Part shown: piece by piece, positions 10,681 through 21,889 of the stretch
Layout of the letters: each line of letters begins with the position of its first letter
Position numbering within the stretch: position 1 is the stretch's first letter
Assembly: GCF_021134715.1 (NCBI RefSeq)
Contig: NC_060024.1
Location: 62,001-126,000, forward strand
DNA: 64,000 nucleotides
Source: Daphnia pulex
Taxonomy: Eukaryota; Arthropoda; Branchiopoda; Diplostraca; Daphniidae
Direction of reading: 5' to 3'
The notes under the pieces: generated by a model
The model's input: only the letters and a program-made list of their open reading frames with translations
The model's database searches: none
Told to the model about the DNA's origin: nothing
Position numbers and translations under genes: made by a program

Positions 10681-11389
10681 AACTAGAGAAATTGTCGAGA
10701 GAACCCTCAAAGCTCGACTTTTTTGGCAACCCTCCTTTTCAACGCCATGCGCCATCGAACGCTACGATAGACGCGGTTCAATCCTCTCTCTGTGATGAGG
10801 AAGTTGACACTCTAATCACGAAAGGCGCAGTGGTCGAAGCAGGAGAGGTAGCAGGTTATATAAGCCGGTATTTTTTTGTTGCAAAAAAAGGCCCCAAGGA
10901 GTGGCGTCCAATAATTAACCTAAAACCGCTGAATCAATTCCTCAGATAAAGACATTTCAAGATGGAGGTATTGTGACTGTCCGTCACACAGTACGACAGG
11001 GTGACTTTATGGCCAAAAAAGACTTAACTGACGCCGATTTTACCATACCAGTTTTTAAGGAGCATCGTAAGTTCTTTCGTTTTCGTAGGAAGAATAAGAC
11101 CTTTGAGTATACCTGCCTCCCTTTCGGTCTCTCTTCAACACCCTGGGTCTTAACCAAGCTCCTAAGGGTTCCGGTGGCTTTTCTTCGCAGAATCGGGATT
11201 AGATTAGTCATTTATTTAGACGATATTCTCGTCGTTGAAGCTACCTTTCAAGAATGTATAGCTTCGGTCAAGAAAGTCATTTCCACTCTCGAATCTCTTG
11301 GTTTCTTGATCAACTTCATGAAATCTGTAACAACCCCATCGCAATGCATAGAATATATTGGGTTGATCACCGACTCTCTCGCAATGTAA
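10653..11389 (+). pseudogene. DIRS reverse transcriptase
   Basis: Two open stretches in different frames (10653-10949 and 10973-11389) give GYISRYFFVAKKGPKEWRPI and INLKPLNQFL (DIRS/gypsy-like entry block), a motif A region ADFTIPVFKEHRKFFRF, the FEYTCLPFGLSSTPWVLTK block (motif B), and RLVIYLDDILVVEA with the YLDD catalytic box. An in-frame stop and one frameshift separate the parts around 10950, where the Asp of DLKDAY has become TDADF. Apart from this break the domain is near full length. Confidence 0.78.
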
Positions 11390-11394
11390 TTCCA

Positions 11395-12010
11395 CTTAAC
11401 CGACAAGAAAATAGCTTGTATTTCTCGGTTATGTAAAGAAGCTATCAAGAAGGGTAAATGTTCCCTTCGAGCACTCGCAAAGATTTTAGGGAATTTGAAT
11501 TGGGCCACTTATGCAGTCCGCTTCCCTCCCGCGCAATATCGTATCAGGCCCTTCTTATTTCAGCGTCCAAAATTAACAACGATGACTTGGACGTAATCGT
11601 TTCCCTAGACAACGCAGCATTATCTGATTTGGCTTTGTGGGTCAATGAGGCCAATTTCTCTGAAAGCAAGGGCCTGCTTTCTTCCCACCCCGATGTGTAT
11701 TTGTCCTCCGACGCCTGCCGCACCGGATGGGGTGCTGTTTGCCTCGACAGGAGAACAAGTGGGCCCTGGACTTCATCTGAACCTGATATCAATTCTCTAG
11801 AGCTTCTCGCTGCGTTGAAAGTACTCGAATGCTTCACTTCATCAGTCAAGGACTGTTCAGTAGTGATTGAAGTTGATAATACTACAGCTGCCAGTTATAT
11901 TAACAAACTGGGTGGTTTTAAATCGAAAGCTCTCTATGCTCAATCGCTCTTCGTATTGCTCATTGGTGCGAAGAAAGAAACTTATATTTGAGCGCTGTTT
12001 TTGTCCCCGG
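11395..12010 (+). pseudogene. DIRS RNase H domain
   Basis: The open stretch from 11458 encodes YLSSDACRTGWGAVCLDRRT (first Asp), SLELLAALKVLECF (Glu) and VIEVDNTTAASYINKLGG (third Asp). It then stops, and the frame at 11988 continues with PGILNTLADAESS, where the N-x-x-A-D motif supplies the fourth acidic residue. This is the RNase H arrangement typical of DIRS polyproteins. One frame change is needed around 11985. Confidence 0.75.
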
Positions 12011-12560
12011 TATATTAAATACGTTAGCAGACGCAGAATCGAGTCGGGCCCCCTCCTCAGGCGACTGGATGCTGTCCCCTCGTGCGTTCAAGAGCATCCA
12101 ATCAATTTGGGAAGTCCAAGTGGACCTTTTCGCGTCAGAATGGAACCGACAGCTCCCTCGTTTCGTGAGCTGGTTTCAAAACCACAAACCACGCTGGTTC
12201 AAAACCACAAGCATGGAGAGTGGACGCGTTCAGCTTCAAATGGAAAGGCCTGGACGGATTTTGCTTCCCCCGTTCAATTTTATACACTTCGTTCTGTCGA
12301 ACTGTTGAAGGAGGAGGCCGACCTAGTACTGTTAACTCCATTTTGGCCGAGCCAACCCTGGTTCCCGACGGCCATGGAACTCTCTTGCGACGCCCCTCGG
12401 CTGCTACAATCCCGCCCAAACTTGCTGACTTCCTCACTGGGGGAGAGCCACCCTCTGATACAGAACAATTCGATTCGGCTTATCGCGTGGTGACCATCAG
12501 GTGTTTCTTTAAAAAAACGCGGACTTTCGGAAAGCGATATCAACCTCGTTCTTGCGTAAT
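11988..12560 (+). pseudogene. DIRS region between RNase H and tyrosine recombinase
   Basis: SGDWMLSPRAFKSIQSIW followed by VQVDLFASEWNRQLPRFVSW is a block characteristic of DIRS polyproteins (L-x-P-x-x-F, D-L-F-A-S). After it the reading frame decays, with remnants such as VLLTPFWPSQPWFPTAMELS in another frame, a typical W-P-x-Q-x-W-F/Y continuation. Confidence 0.68.
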
Positions 12561-13420
12561 CTCGTAAAAATACTGTCGCTGCCTACCAGTCCGCCTGGAA
12601 CGCTTGGCGAAGTCGGTGCATTCCAAGGAATCAGGACCCCTGTTTTCTAGCCCCACAGTCGTAGCCAACTTTCTAGCTGATTTTAGTGTTTGAGAGGAGT
12701 TATAGCTCGGTCAATGTAGCCCGCTCTATGCTCTCTTCTACTCTTTCTTTGAAACCGGGTAGTGTGAACAGCTTAGTATAACACCAAGTATATTACTACT
12801 TGGAACCCCGACACAGTTTTCTCCTTTTTTTATGTTCAGGCCGCCGCAGACCTTTCTCTCCTCGAACTAAGCCGCAAATGTGTCACACTTATCGCTCTCT
12901 TTTTGCTTCTTAGAACGTGTGAAATCGCTTCGATCCTTCTTGATTCCGTTTATATATCCGACTCAAAACTTTCGTTCACGCTTGGACGACCAAGGAAAGC
13001 ACAACACTCAGGTCCCCTCAAATAATTTTTAATCGATTCTTGGCCCGCTAATATTTCTATTTGCCCGGTATATTGCGTCAACTCATACATGGAACGCACG
13101 GCCGAATTACGAGCTAGACGCAATTCTTCCTCCCTTTTTATAAGTTCAACGAAACCACACAGTGCTGTTTCCCACTCCACTGTCGGTCGCTGGATCAAAG
13201 ACCAGCTGGAGCTGGATGGAAAAGACACTTCTTCCTTTACGGCACACTCTACTAGAGGCACCGCCGCTTCCAAAGCGGCCAAGAGTGGGCTCCCGATCCA
13301 GACGATTTTATACCATGGCCATTGGGCCAGAGAGTCTACTTTCGCCCAGTTTTACCACCGGGAAAGGGTCGTTGGATCATCAAACCCGGTTGGTAGTTCA
13401 GTCCTGCGAGTCTGATTTTA
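12560..13420 (+). pseudogene. DIRS tyrosine recombinase
   Basis: The C-terminal catalytic part is readable at 13089-13415: SHSTVGRWIKDQLELDGKD, TAHSTRGTAASKAAKSGLPI (H-x-x-R), ILYHGHWARESTFAQFYHRE (H/W and the nucleophile Tyr in F-x-x-F-Y). These supply the second half of the R-H-R-H/W-Y catalytic set. The first Arg lies in the degraded stretch 12560-13080, where stops are frequent. The family integrates a circular DNA copy by recombination without making a target duplication. Confidence 0.75.
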
Positions 13421-13493
13421 TCCGGCCTCTCTACATGGCTTCTTTATTGGTTCCTTATGTTATTGCGTTAATCTGTGCTTTTAATACACAGGT

Positions 13494-13553
13494 AATGTCG
13501 AACGATTTTCCAATACAATTGTACAATTGTTCGAACCTTGGTGAGGAACAATC
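13494..13553 (+). repeat. DIRS internal complementary region
   Basis: The first part (TAATGTCGAACGATTTTCC and following) is the reverse complement of the left end at 10263-10290. The second part (TTCGAACCTTGGTGAGGAAC) is the reverse complement of the right end at 13624-13650. The adjacency of complements to both ends is the hallmark of DIRS elements, in which it is thought to template end joining during circle formation. Confidence 0.72.
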
Positions 13554-13617
13554 TAGTATTGTTCCTTGTTCCTCATCAGTATTCGCGGATCTTCATTTTT
13601 TGTTTGCCATCGCTTGT

Positions 13618-13659
13618 TTATTAATTGTTCCTCACCAAGATTCGAACAAATGCACAATT
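13618..13659 (+). repeat. DIRS copy 1 right terminal repeat
   Basis: ATTGTTCCTCACCAAGATTC and the following bases are inverted relative to 13519-13552 with one or two mismatches, so the interval can fold as a hairpin with a loop of about 70 bases. Family A LINE sequence resumes immediately to the right. Confidence 0.65.
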
Positions 13660-14530
13660 ACAGTCCAGGACAAGAGGCGGACAAAGCGCAAGCCCACACG
13701 GCAATCCACCAGCAGGTGTGTTAATTAATAAAAACAGCAATGCTTGCCTCCTATCTTCACCGCCTTCTCAAGAAACTCTACCAGGAAAAAGTGTATTTGG
13801 GCACCAGCCTTCGCAGTGCTAATAATATGATAAAAACCAGTTTTTTTACCCGTATTGCTGACTGGCGCTTTCTCCAACTAGCCTGACTCGATACTTTGCC
13901 CTTCAATGGAATGCGTCGATTTGAAGAGGGCTTTAAGAGATGCCACCGTTGCAACGATATCCTTGAAACCCTGTCACATTTCTTCAGTCACTGAAAATAA
14001 GCTAGTCGTCCTCTGGCTCTCCACCATCATGAATTTGTCCATCGTCTGGAAAGGGGTACACCTTGATTGCGATTGCTGGAACAACCAGTGAAGATAACAA
14101 AATCCCTAGAATCTAGCGGTCAACTTTGACCAGAACTCGTCCTCACAAATACATTGGCCAGTTGAATTTCCATAATTGATGTCACCATTGTCTTTGAAAA
14201 CCAATTTGAAGCACTTCATCTCGCCCAAGCTTAAAAGATCAAAAAAATTTAAGTCCTGGCGGAAAAACTTCATTCCCAAGGGTGGAAAATTCATTTAAAC
14301 GCTTATATTGTTGCCGCTCAACTGTGGATCAGCAACATTGTATTGTTGGCATCATTAGTTATGCCAAACTTATGAAAAAAAATATCATCAGTGACACAAT
14401 ACGGTGGTCCCGTGACAACTATGCATAATTCATCGGTGGAAAACAGCAATATCGGGAACCCAACCCATTGAAACAGCCTCCTGTGCACCCGCAACTATCC
14501 ACAGAACCGGATAATCCTGAAGCAACCTAA
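13660..14530 (+). pseudogene. R2-like LINE family A copy 2, right piece (CCHC and endonuclease)
   Basis: Homology to copy 1 (2490-3500) resumes: PGQEADKAQAHTAIHQQVC against PDKEPNQARPHPAARRQVC, then FTRIADWRFLQLA, LDTLPFNGMRRFEEG and KRCHRCNDILETLSHFFSH (the CCHC motif, with the final Cys lost to a stop). The endonuclease region 14100-14450 is only faintly readable (IRWSRDN, FIGGKQQ). Numerous stops are present. Confidence 0.65.
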
Positions 14531-16075
14531 AAAAACCTCCCAATTATTATTCGCTTTCCCGATAGGCGTACGCCATATTGAACTGCTTTTCCCTCTCTCT
14601 CTTTTAATTTTCCTCCGTTGTTACGACAAAAACCATTCTTTATTCATTTATAAACTGGCAACCACGACTACCTCTCCTATCATGCTTCCCACCAATTCAC
14701 CTTCGTTAATGTTACTAGCTTCTGTCTTCTGTGCGACATTCGTCATGTCAGTTATTCCACTACCATTAATGTAACCCTGCTCTATCTGGAGTTCTACTGT
14801 CGTGAGTGCGATTTTGATTCTGTGTCTCATCTTTTTCTTTTAAAGGTTCGTTTATTGTATAGTTTATCATGTTCCCAATTCTAACTATATTCGTGTCCAC
14901 AGTCTAAACAGGTCTATGCCTGTACACTCTCCCTCTCTAAGATTGATTTATGTGAGAAAATATCTCTGTTCAGGTGGTATCTATCTTTTATAGTCGTATG
15001 TTACCACTTAGTCTTATATTCCTTTCTCTCTAGCAGGCTTCGGCTACCTATTTTAAGCTATATCTGTGTGTGTGTTAAACAATCACCCGATTGGGGTTTT
15101 CTAGCTTCTTAGGTAAGCTTTAAAGCATTGCGTTTTCCCCTATCAATCATAATTCTCTCATTGGTACTTACTAGGTACCACACAAACCCAGATCTCTCCA
15201 CATTTAATTCATTAATACTCTCTTCATCGATTGTCATACAACCTTCATCATCATCTTGCAATCAATAAAATCCAATCCAGGCACATTCAACTTCATCTAA
15301 ATCCCTCTAGTTGGCCCCTTTAAAGTCAACTCCCTGAGCTACCACCGTACCTGTTCCCTAATCATAGGAATATCCATATAACCGTATTTGCTCTTTTCTT
15401 ACCTGCATTTTGAAGAGGTCATTTCTCTTCTTTTATCACAGCGTGATTTTCTTATATATGTTGTCTTCTTATTGAATTGTCAGCCGATTTTGCTTCTCTA
15501 CACCCTATGTCTAGTCATTTGATGGAAATTTCCCATTTGGCGTAGCCACATTTGTACAAGATGAAAATTTATTTTCAATAAAAGGTTTAATCTATTCTAC
15601 AGTTATATCAGCTTAATATATGAATATGATTCGGGTCTTCTTTTGGTTTTCAACTTCTACTAACATTTCCTCTGCTCTCCATTCTTGACAATTAGGTAAT
15701 CGCTTAGCCCTGCAACTGGCGATAGGGTGTTTTTATTGTAAACTGCGTGCTGACGTTTCTACAGACATCGGTCTTCCAGTATCAAATCCGACCAGCAACT
15801 CCCTTCTCATGTTTCATATTCCTCACACTGCGTCCGGGTTAGGTCCACGCATTAACAATAGTGTCTCGTTCGCTGGGAGTTAAATCCCCTGAAGATCTCC
15901 CTATGTAATTATTCATGCACTAAATTTCTAAACAACAAAAACATTTTTGCAGTAGTAAATTTGCCGTAAACTCACTTCATTTCAATCCCATATTAGTACT
16001 CTTTAAATCGAATCGGGGGCCTACTTCCACCCTCACAATAACCTTGAACCAATCCAGACGTATCCAGACGTCTAA
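14531..16075. other. Pyrimidine-rich sequence without recognisable genes
   Basis: About 1.5 kb of C/T-rich, stop-rich sequence. Probably it is decayed 3' sequence of family A followed by 5' untranslated sequence of family B copy 2. I see no repeats with clear borders and no ORF with coding character. Confidence 0.35.
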
Positions 16076-16169
16076 ATTTGTTCTTACTCTTATCCAAATT
16101 TGCAATGACAGGGGAATTAATGGACTTCTTTGAGTTCCAGGCTTGTGATGCAACTCTATTTTTACTCTG

Positions 16170-16520
16170 GCCTGTCCCTGAAACGATTAAATGCTCTCTT
16201 TGTAAAATTGGAAAATACTCGCCAAGATCCCGGACTCCAAGATTCAGTCACGCACATATTCATTAAACATAATACGAAGGTAACTCCCAAGTACAGAAAA
16301 AATCTTGCGATCACGAAACTAATGACACTGTTGTTGCTAGAAGGCATACAAAAGGTTTTGGAACACTAGATAGGAGTATCACTGTGGAAGGCACCACAAT
16401 TCAGGGTAATGACGTCAAACTCATGTATCCAGGTGGCCTATCACCATGTTCTTTGTGCAAATCGCACACAAAGGAAACAGTCGCTTTTCAGTCCATTGAA
16501 TATCATCTGTTCAGGGTACA
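16170..16520 (+). pseudogene. N-terminal zinc-finger region of family B LINE
   Basis: Two finger-like patterns are visible. VPETIKCSLCKIGKYS near 16175 has a C-x2-C pair with a poor His pair further on. A better one near 16440 reads GGLSPCSLCKSHTKETVAFQ followed by SIEYHLFRVH, giving C-x2-C...H-x4-H. R2/NeSL-type proteins start with one to three such C2H2 fingers that help bind the target DNA. The stop codons between them indicate decay. Confidence 0.5.
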
Positions 16521-16682
16521 TGATTGAGATGGATATAGATAATGAAGATATGATACTTCATTAAAACACATTACAAAATTCATCTAATAATAGAAAAGCC
16601 AAAAACGTATCCTCCAACTGTTCCTCTCCTCCCCATGTAAGCAAACATTTCCAATAGAATTATTAAGAATTATCATCTTGAA

Positions 16683-17240
16683 TTGTCAACCAACTCTTGT
16701 CACACACATCTGTTACCTCGAGACGCAATGCTCCAAAAAACACAGAAGGAGAGGGACCTCACCCGTCCTCTTATCTTCCTCTTCAGCTTCATCTTCCTCT
16801 TCTGCATAAACATCTCCAATGACTTGTCTAATAATCCACATTCGAATCTTTTTACTCCAAACAGACACTCAGAAGTCAGAACACAACGATTCTCAAACCA
16901 TCCCAATCACGATACTCAAACCTCAACCATCTTCTGACTTATCAATTTCCTCTTTCAATTCTCCATCTTCATCACACTCCTCAAACAGAAATAGTTCCTC
17001 TTATGAATCTAAAGCCTCATCTACCAGCCAGCTTTACACATTGGTAGCTCCACGAGACGCAGTGTGTTCACGAAGGACGTTTAGAGGGGTTTGTGGCACG
17101 AGGAACAATACGGTAGAGTATCTTGACTCCACCCTCACTAAGTGCAGTGCTGAGTAGCTTAAACTGTCTGTCACTCCGAAAGACTTGACGTCTTCACCGA
17201 AACGACCGCCCCCTCCTAAGAAGCCAACAGACACCCATCG
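16683..17240 (+). pseudogene. Ser/Thr-rich region of family B LINE
   Basis: The open stretches 16683-16937 and 16819-17157 encode a low-complexity region (ISSFNSPSSSHSSNRNSSSY) followed by a more regular stretch (SKASSTSQLYTLVAPRDAV). They lie between the N-terminal fingers and the RT domain of the same strand. No domain is recognised. Its assignment to the LINE rests on position. Confidence 0.35.
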
Positions 17241-17659
17241 AAAGCGAAACCAAAACCGTCAGCAATAAAGAACCAGACGATCCAAATAAACCGAAAATGA
17301 ACAAAATAGTAAAATGCAACGTCTTTTTTCTATGTTTCCCCTCAGGGCTGTCAGAAAAAATTCTCGAAGAAGAATCCACTGGATACTCTGGAACTTAAGA
17401 AACAGCGACTACATTTCTGAAAAAACCTACCGTCAGCCAGCTCCTTTTCAAGAGCAAGTAGAGTCAGCCCGTAGACGATTTGACCGCTGCGACTAGAAGC
17501 AGACCTCCTATGATGACATCAGGCTATTCTCAGCACCCCCATTATTAGCAAAATCAAGCTTGAACTAGTACTAAGTAAAGCTTCAAACACCACGCATTGA
17601 GTGTACGGGCTTGAAAATCGTCATCCCCGGTTTTTGACGGTATTGGTGAGCTCTTAGCC

Positions 17660-18370
17660 ACCATTTATAGGGTGGTATGATCTCTGGGTATACCAACCTG
17701 TTGGAAAACCTCTCGTTGCGTTCCCATCTTCAAGAAAGAAGGACACTCACATACTCAACAGTGATCGAGAAGGAGAAACAGTCAAAAAGGGAGATAGTGA
17801 TTACTTGGGTAGATCTCACCAACGCATTCGGATCAATACCACATCCAGTACTAAACAGCATGTTTGAAAGCCTCACTATACTAGACGACCTTCACCGCGT
17901 TTTGATAGACATCTTATCAGACAACATCATCTACTTCCATCTGAAAATACTTAGTTCAGATCCATCCAACAGGCGGAATTCGATGCATTAAGCAGTGTCA
18001 TCTTCAATCTGTCTGGTGGTAGAAACGATTATCAGGACAGCAAAATACAACAACAAAAGATTCGCAGTCCACCAGTCGAGTGTGCCCACCAAGTCCTACG
18101 CAGACGACATTACAATCATAGGATCTTCAGTCCACTAAATCCAGGGAACTCCCAATGTCAACGATAAAACGGAAACACTCATGAATGGCAAATCTTCTTT
18201 AGATATCGCTTTGAAACTTGGATACTCCCACATAAGGGCCCTATCCGACCGCAAACAGGAAAGCTATCTCGGGACTCAACTGGGCTCATGATTTTTCTTC
18301 CGACCCACCACGTCTCTTCTCTGAAACTTTATGAATATTGGCGACTCCAGCTTGGCTCCATAGCAAAAGC
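17660..18370 (+). pseudogene. R2-like reverse transcriptase, family B copy 2
   Basis: LENLSLRSHLQERRTLTYST is followed by IVITWVDLTNAFGSIPHPVL (motif A with D-x-x-x-A-F-G-S-I-P, near 17805), SSSICLVVETIIRTA (motif B remnant, near 17998), and TKSYADDITIIGSS (motif C, near 18085). The YADD box is intact here, in contrast to YVDN in copy 1. LKLGYSHIRALSDRKQESYL near 18215 corresponds to LKLGDSQIRALANDEQESYL of copy 1. Stops at 17990, 18140 and elsewhere break the frame. Confidence 0.68.
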
Positions 18371-18375
18371 TGGAA

Positions 18376-19040
18376 GTGTACAGAATCACGCTGCTTCCAT
18401 CATTTTTCTACCACCTAGCATACGGGAGAGTCGATAAAAGGTTCCTCTACGACCTGGACGTCATCTGCAGAGATTTCCTTCACAAGGTAGCCTGTGTCCC
18501 CATGTCCGCAAACACTGCTTTTTTTCACGCAAATTGCTGCGCGGGAGGACTTTTAGTTATCTCTCTTACAGACGAGGCGAACATTTGGACCCTGGCCAGA
18601 GCACTGTAACTCCTAGACAGTAGAGATCAGAACGCCAGCGAAGTGGCTATGGCTCAACTGGAAGAAACCATAAAATTGGGATACGGGAGAAATGAAGTCC
18701 CCTTTCAAATTCCCGTCAACGAGTACTTGGCAAGTTCCATGAAAAAAGGATTTGAAGCAATCAGAAATGGATATTTGGACTCGAGCAAGAAAAGCCTCGG
18801 GCTGTTTGAAGAGAATAAGGATTGATGTATCCGGTGAAGAATACAGAAAAGTAATCGCCAATGTCATCTCAACCATCTCCATTAAAGCAGTTAGAGGACT
18901 CCAAACCGCGATGAGACTAAGGTGGAAAAATAGATTCCGGTTACCCAACGAGGAAAGGCGGAAACCACGTTTAAAAACAAACCGACTATGTTGTCTGTGG
19001 GCCTGGGACGTGTCAAGTGAAGAATCATCTCCCATAAGCT
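18376..19040 (+). pseudogene. Family B LINE, post-RT linker, copy 2
   Basis: Open stretches give LPSFFYHLAYGRVDKRFLYD, LDVICRDFLHKVACVPMSAN, LTDEANIWTLARAL, ETIKLGYGRNEVPFQIPVNE and YLASSMKKGFEAIRNGYLDS. All have counterparts at 4620-5060. Homology to copy 1 continues to about 18915 (AVRGLQTAM against AVRGLSTAM). It then stops near 19045, where inserted sequence begins. Confidence 0.62.
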
Positions 19041-19044
19041 AATA

Positions 19045-21090
19045 CAGGATATTTATTTCGGATGGATTGCTCGTAGAGGGATTTGAATAAATCCGAGCTA
19101 TCTCACTGCAGTCCATGCTACAGCGAAGTATTTGTTGTTTGTTTACGAACTGATCAAGCTATAAGTCATAGTGTTTCTTTAGATTGAGACGTTTTCGTGA
19201 TAGGTATAGTTGTCTTAATTTACCTGTTTGTTTCATTAAGTTAAATATATTGATTGTTTTGCCTATCCATGCAGGAATTTGTTGTGTAAATATTGTAAGT
19301 GCTGGCTGGGCCTTCGCTGGAGGCGTCTTCTTTGCTTGAGTTGATAAATTTGTATAGAAAATGTAAAGTATTTTTATTTCACCTATTTAGAAATGCATTT
19401 ATTAATCCTTGTTTCCATTGTGAGGGAACGTTTCAGACAATGGCCCGGCAATGGGCAATCATGGTGGAGGAAACTTACACAGCGATTCAATAATCAAACG
19501 ATCAATATAGTGCTAGAAAACGTGTAATGTCAGTCCCTTTCTAAATTCTGTTAACCAAAAATAAATAAGTTAACCAAAGTTTTCGTTACCATTTATATTT
19601 CCACAGCTTTTACACAAAAACATGCATGTATTAGAGCCCCAACAACTTTGGATCGATGTGTTGTTATAAAACACTTAATTGACGGGGGAAGAAGTCAACA
19701 GCTCTACTACTACCACCAACAAAGTAATCCTTAAATTTCTTAATTGAAATACAAAACCTGATTTTTATTTCAATGAATTATATTATATATTTGTGAATTT
19801 TTTTTTAAACAGACACTACGATGATCCACTCAACTATGGAATCTCCATAACAAAAATGTCCAGTCAGGAGGTAAAGGTGAGATTACTTTGATTGTTTCAT
19901 TTATTCCAAATGTTCTAGAGCATTACGTTTCATTAAATGACAGCCAAAGATTCGATAGCCATTGCCATCTTGTTCATTCCCTCGTTCTTCCCACGCTGAG
20001 ATTCTGCAATAATTGCAAGGGATTGCGCTCGTTTCTCTTCGATGTCAAGCATCGTGTTTTTTTTTTAATCCGCTTTTTTTCCTTTCGATTGATTTTCGAC
20101 ATTAGATTTCACTAGTTGGAATATGAGTTACCTTCATATCTTTACTGAGTCCACATCCTCAGGGATATTTTCTAGGGTCACCGTAGGATTATCTTAAAGA
20201 ATTTGCCTCATACTTTTTATGTATAGCCAGGCATGTCCCTCCTTTTTCATCGAGGGATCCGTCCACAATTTCAAAAAAAGTGTCGTTTGAAGTCTTTTCA
20301 TTTCACCGAGCAATCGATGTCAGACCGACTTCTGAATCCCTCTTTCTTAATCTGCTTTTCAACCAGTTGGATAGCGAATTGTTATTGATTATCATGAAAA
20401 GTTAGAAGACCTATGACATATTACCTTTTTCCAAAAATGTCTTTTAGGTGCGGTTGATTTTTCAAAATTATCAATCAATGTTCCCATGATGGAAAGGAAA
20501 CACTCTGTCTCCGCTTCAGTCCAATTGCGTTCTTGTCCTAACTCGGTGTGGTTAGCTTTCTTACTATTTCTTTTTCTTCGACAAATTTCCTAGTGTTGTT
20601 GCTTTTTCCTCCTCTTCAGCAGAATCTGTTGCAGTTGGACTCTACTTATCTGAATGGCTTGTACCAACCTGCTGCTTCCTTTTTACACCCCTCTTCGCCA
20701 CATGTTTTGATACAACGACCTCCTCGAACTCTTTTCCTTGGACTGCAACTCAGGAAGCTGCTCAAGTTTTCCTGCTGCATGTTTGACCGGCGGAAGAATC
20801 ACTGTCGGTAATTACAACTTCTTTTTGAGTCTCTTCGTTGCTTCCGTCCAACACTACCTCGTCGTCATTCTCATCCCAGTCTGTCGAATGCCGCTTATTC
20901 TTGGCCCATTCATTTTCCTGCTCAGCCCATTCCTTCGCCTTGTCGGCCCATTCTTTCTCCTTCCCATCTCTCTCTATGCTCTGAAACTGTCTTGGTTGCC
21001 TATAGTCCATAAAAGTAAGAGAAGTTTCACATAGGGTGGAAGAGCTGACCTAGATCTAGAACGCTTTTTTTGCAGAACGCATCCTGAGTC
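19045..21090. mobile_element. Insertion within family B LINE copy 2, carrying a Myb/SANT-like pseudogene
   Basis: Family B homology is lost at about 19045 and resumes at about 21090 in the endonuclease tail, so about 2 kb is foreign. The insert contains a minus-strand Myb/SANT-like gene remnant (19940-21010). I could not identify terminal inverted repeats or a target duplication. Both borders are therefore approximate, and part of the missing endonuclease may simply be deleted. Confidence 0.45.
19938..21010 (-). pseudogene. Myb/SANT-like (trihelix-type) DNA-binding protein, broken
   Basis: From an ATG at 21010 the minus strand reads MDYRQPRQFQSIERDGKEKE, then an E/W/K-rich coiled stretch and an acidic part (ENDDEVVLDGSNEETQKEV). 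Further on, a broken frame gives ETECFLSIMGTLIDNFEKST, GEMKRLQTTLFLKLWTD and EGHAWLYIKSMRQIL, which have the spacing of a Myb/SANT-like domain as found in proteins encoded by Harbinger and related transposons. The end reads EKRAQSLAIIAESQRGKNEG then MNKMAMAIESLAVI, a typical trihelix-type C-terminal coil. Several stops make it a pseudogene. It may be the accessory gene of the inserted transposon. Confidence 0.45.
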
Positions 21091-21099
21091 CATTTTCTG

Positions 21100-21505
21100 A
21101 ATCCAATCCGCCAAGTGACGAATCCGGCGAATCCTGGTAAACTCTCCTCTTTCTATTAATCCACACAATTATATCATCATCGACGACACGGTTCAACCCA
21201 GCAGCCGGGATGGACTCGAGAAGGCTTACAAGGAAAATTAAAAAGTACAAACACCTGGGTGCGGTACTCCTTCTCGTGGTTCGTTCACTTGGATCCTGGT
21301 TTCAAACGATGAGTTAGGCCTCACCCTGGGATTCTCGGGAAGAAAATAGCGGAGCCACAAGAAAATGATGAAACTAATGGCCATCCAATTAACAACCCAA
21401 ATCATCAACCATCATGCCAAATACCTGGCATTCCAGACCGAAGCAAGCGATCCCGAACCCGAAGAACCTGAAAAGAGCGCCAGTCTTTTCCCTTCCTCAA
21501 ACTAA
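21100..21505 (+). pseudogene. Endonuclease tail of family B LINE copy 2
   Basis: NYIIIDDTVQPSSRDGLEKA (near 21168) corresponds to SIIIDVTVPLSSVNGLEKA of copy 1. EASDPEPEEPEKSASLFPSS (near 21442) corresponds to the copy 1 C-terminus near 5790. Premature stops at 21239 and 21317 are present. Confidence 0.62.
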
Positions 21506-21889
21506 GGTGTTTTACACAACGTTGAGATGTCGTCTTGTGTTGTGAATTACAAATTAGAAAACGTCAAGATGGCACGAGTGTTTCAGTAAAAGAATAGGTT
21601 TATTACTTTTGTTTCAAATAGGAAAAATTTACCTTCGGTTCACACAGAAAATTTATTCTAGTCAACTGAGTAAGGGTAAATTTTGCTTGTACAAAAAATA
21701 CAACCTGTGGTTTGAACAGAATTTATGTGAAAGAACACTGATAAAAAAGAACACGGAGCAAAAAAAAACTATTCTTACGTCTGCTTCTGTTTTTTGGGTT
21801 AGGCAACCAGTTAAGGGTTTCTGCAACCCGGTTGTGCGCTTGGTTTTCCATCATCATGTGAACTTATTCCCTTGCAACTAAATCAATAT

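Larger units (their letters stand above)
10263..13659 (+). mobile_element. DIRS-type tyrosine-recombinase retrotransposon (copy 1)
   Basis: A gag-like ORF, reverse transcriptase, RNase H and tyrosine recombinase lie in this order on the plus strand. The element is bounded by the split-repeat end structure of DIRS elements. The left end (AATTGTATTGTAAAATCG, 10263) reappears inverted at about 13496-13523. That copy is followed directly by the inverted form of the right end (13620-13659). This joined pair is the internal complementary region used to bridge the ends of a circular intermediate. No target duplication is expected for the class. The element interrupts family A LINE copy 2. Coding parts carry stops and frameshifts, so it is probably inactive. 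Confidence 0.82.

Noticed and set aside
12900..13282. 110-codon minus-strand ORF
   Set aside because: Antisense shadow of the DIRS recombinase.
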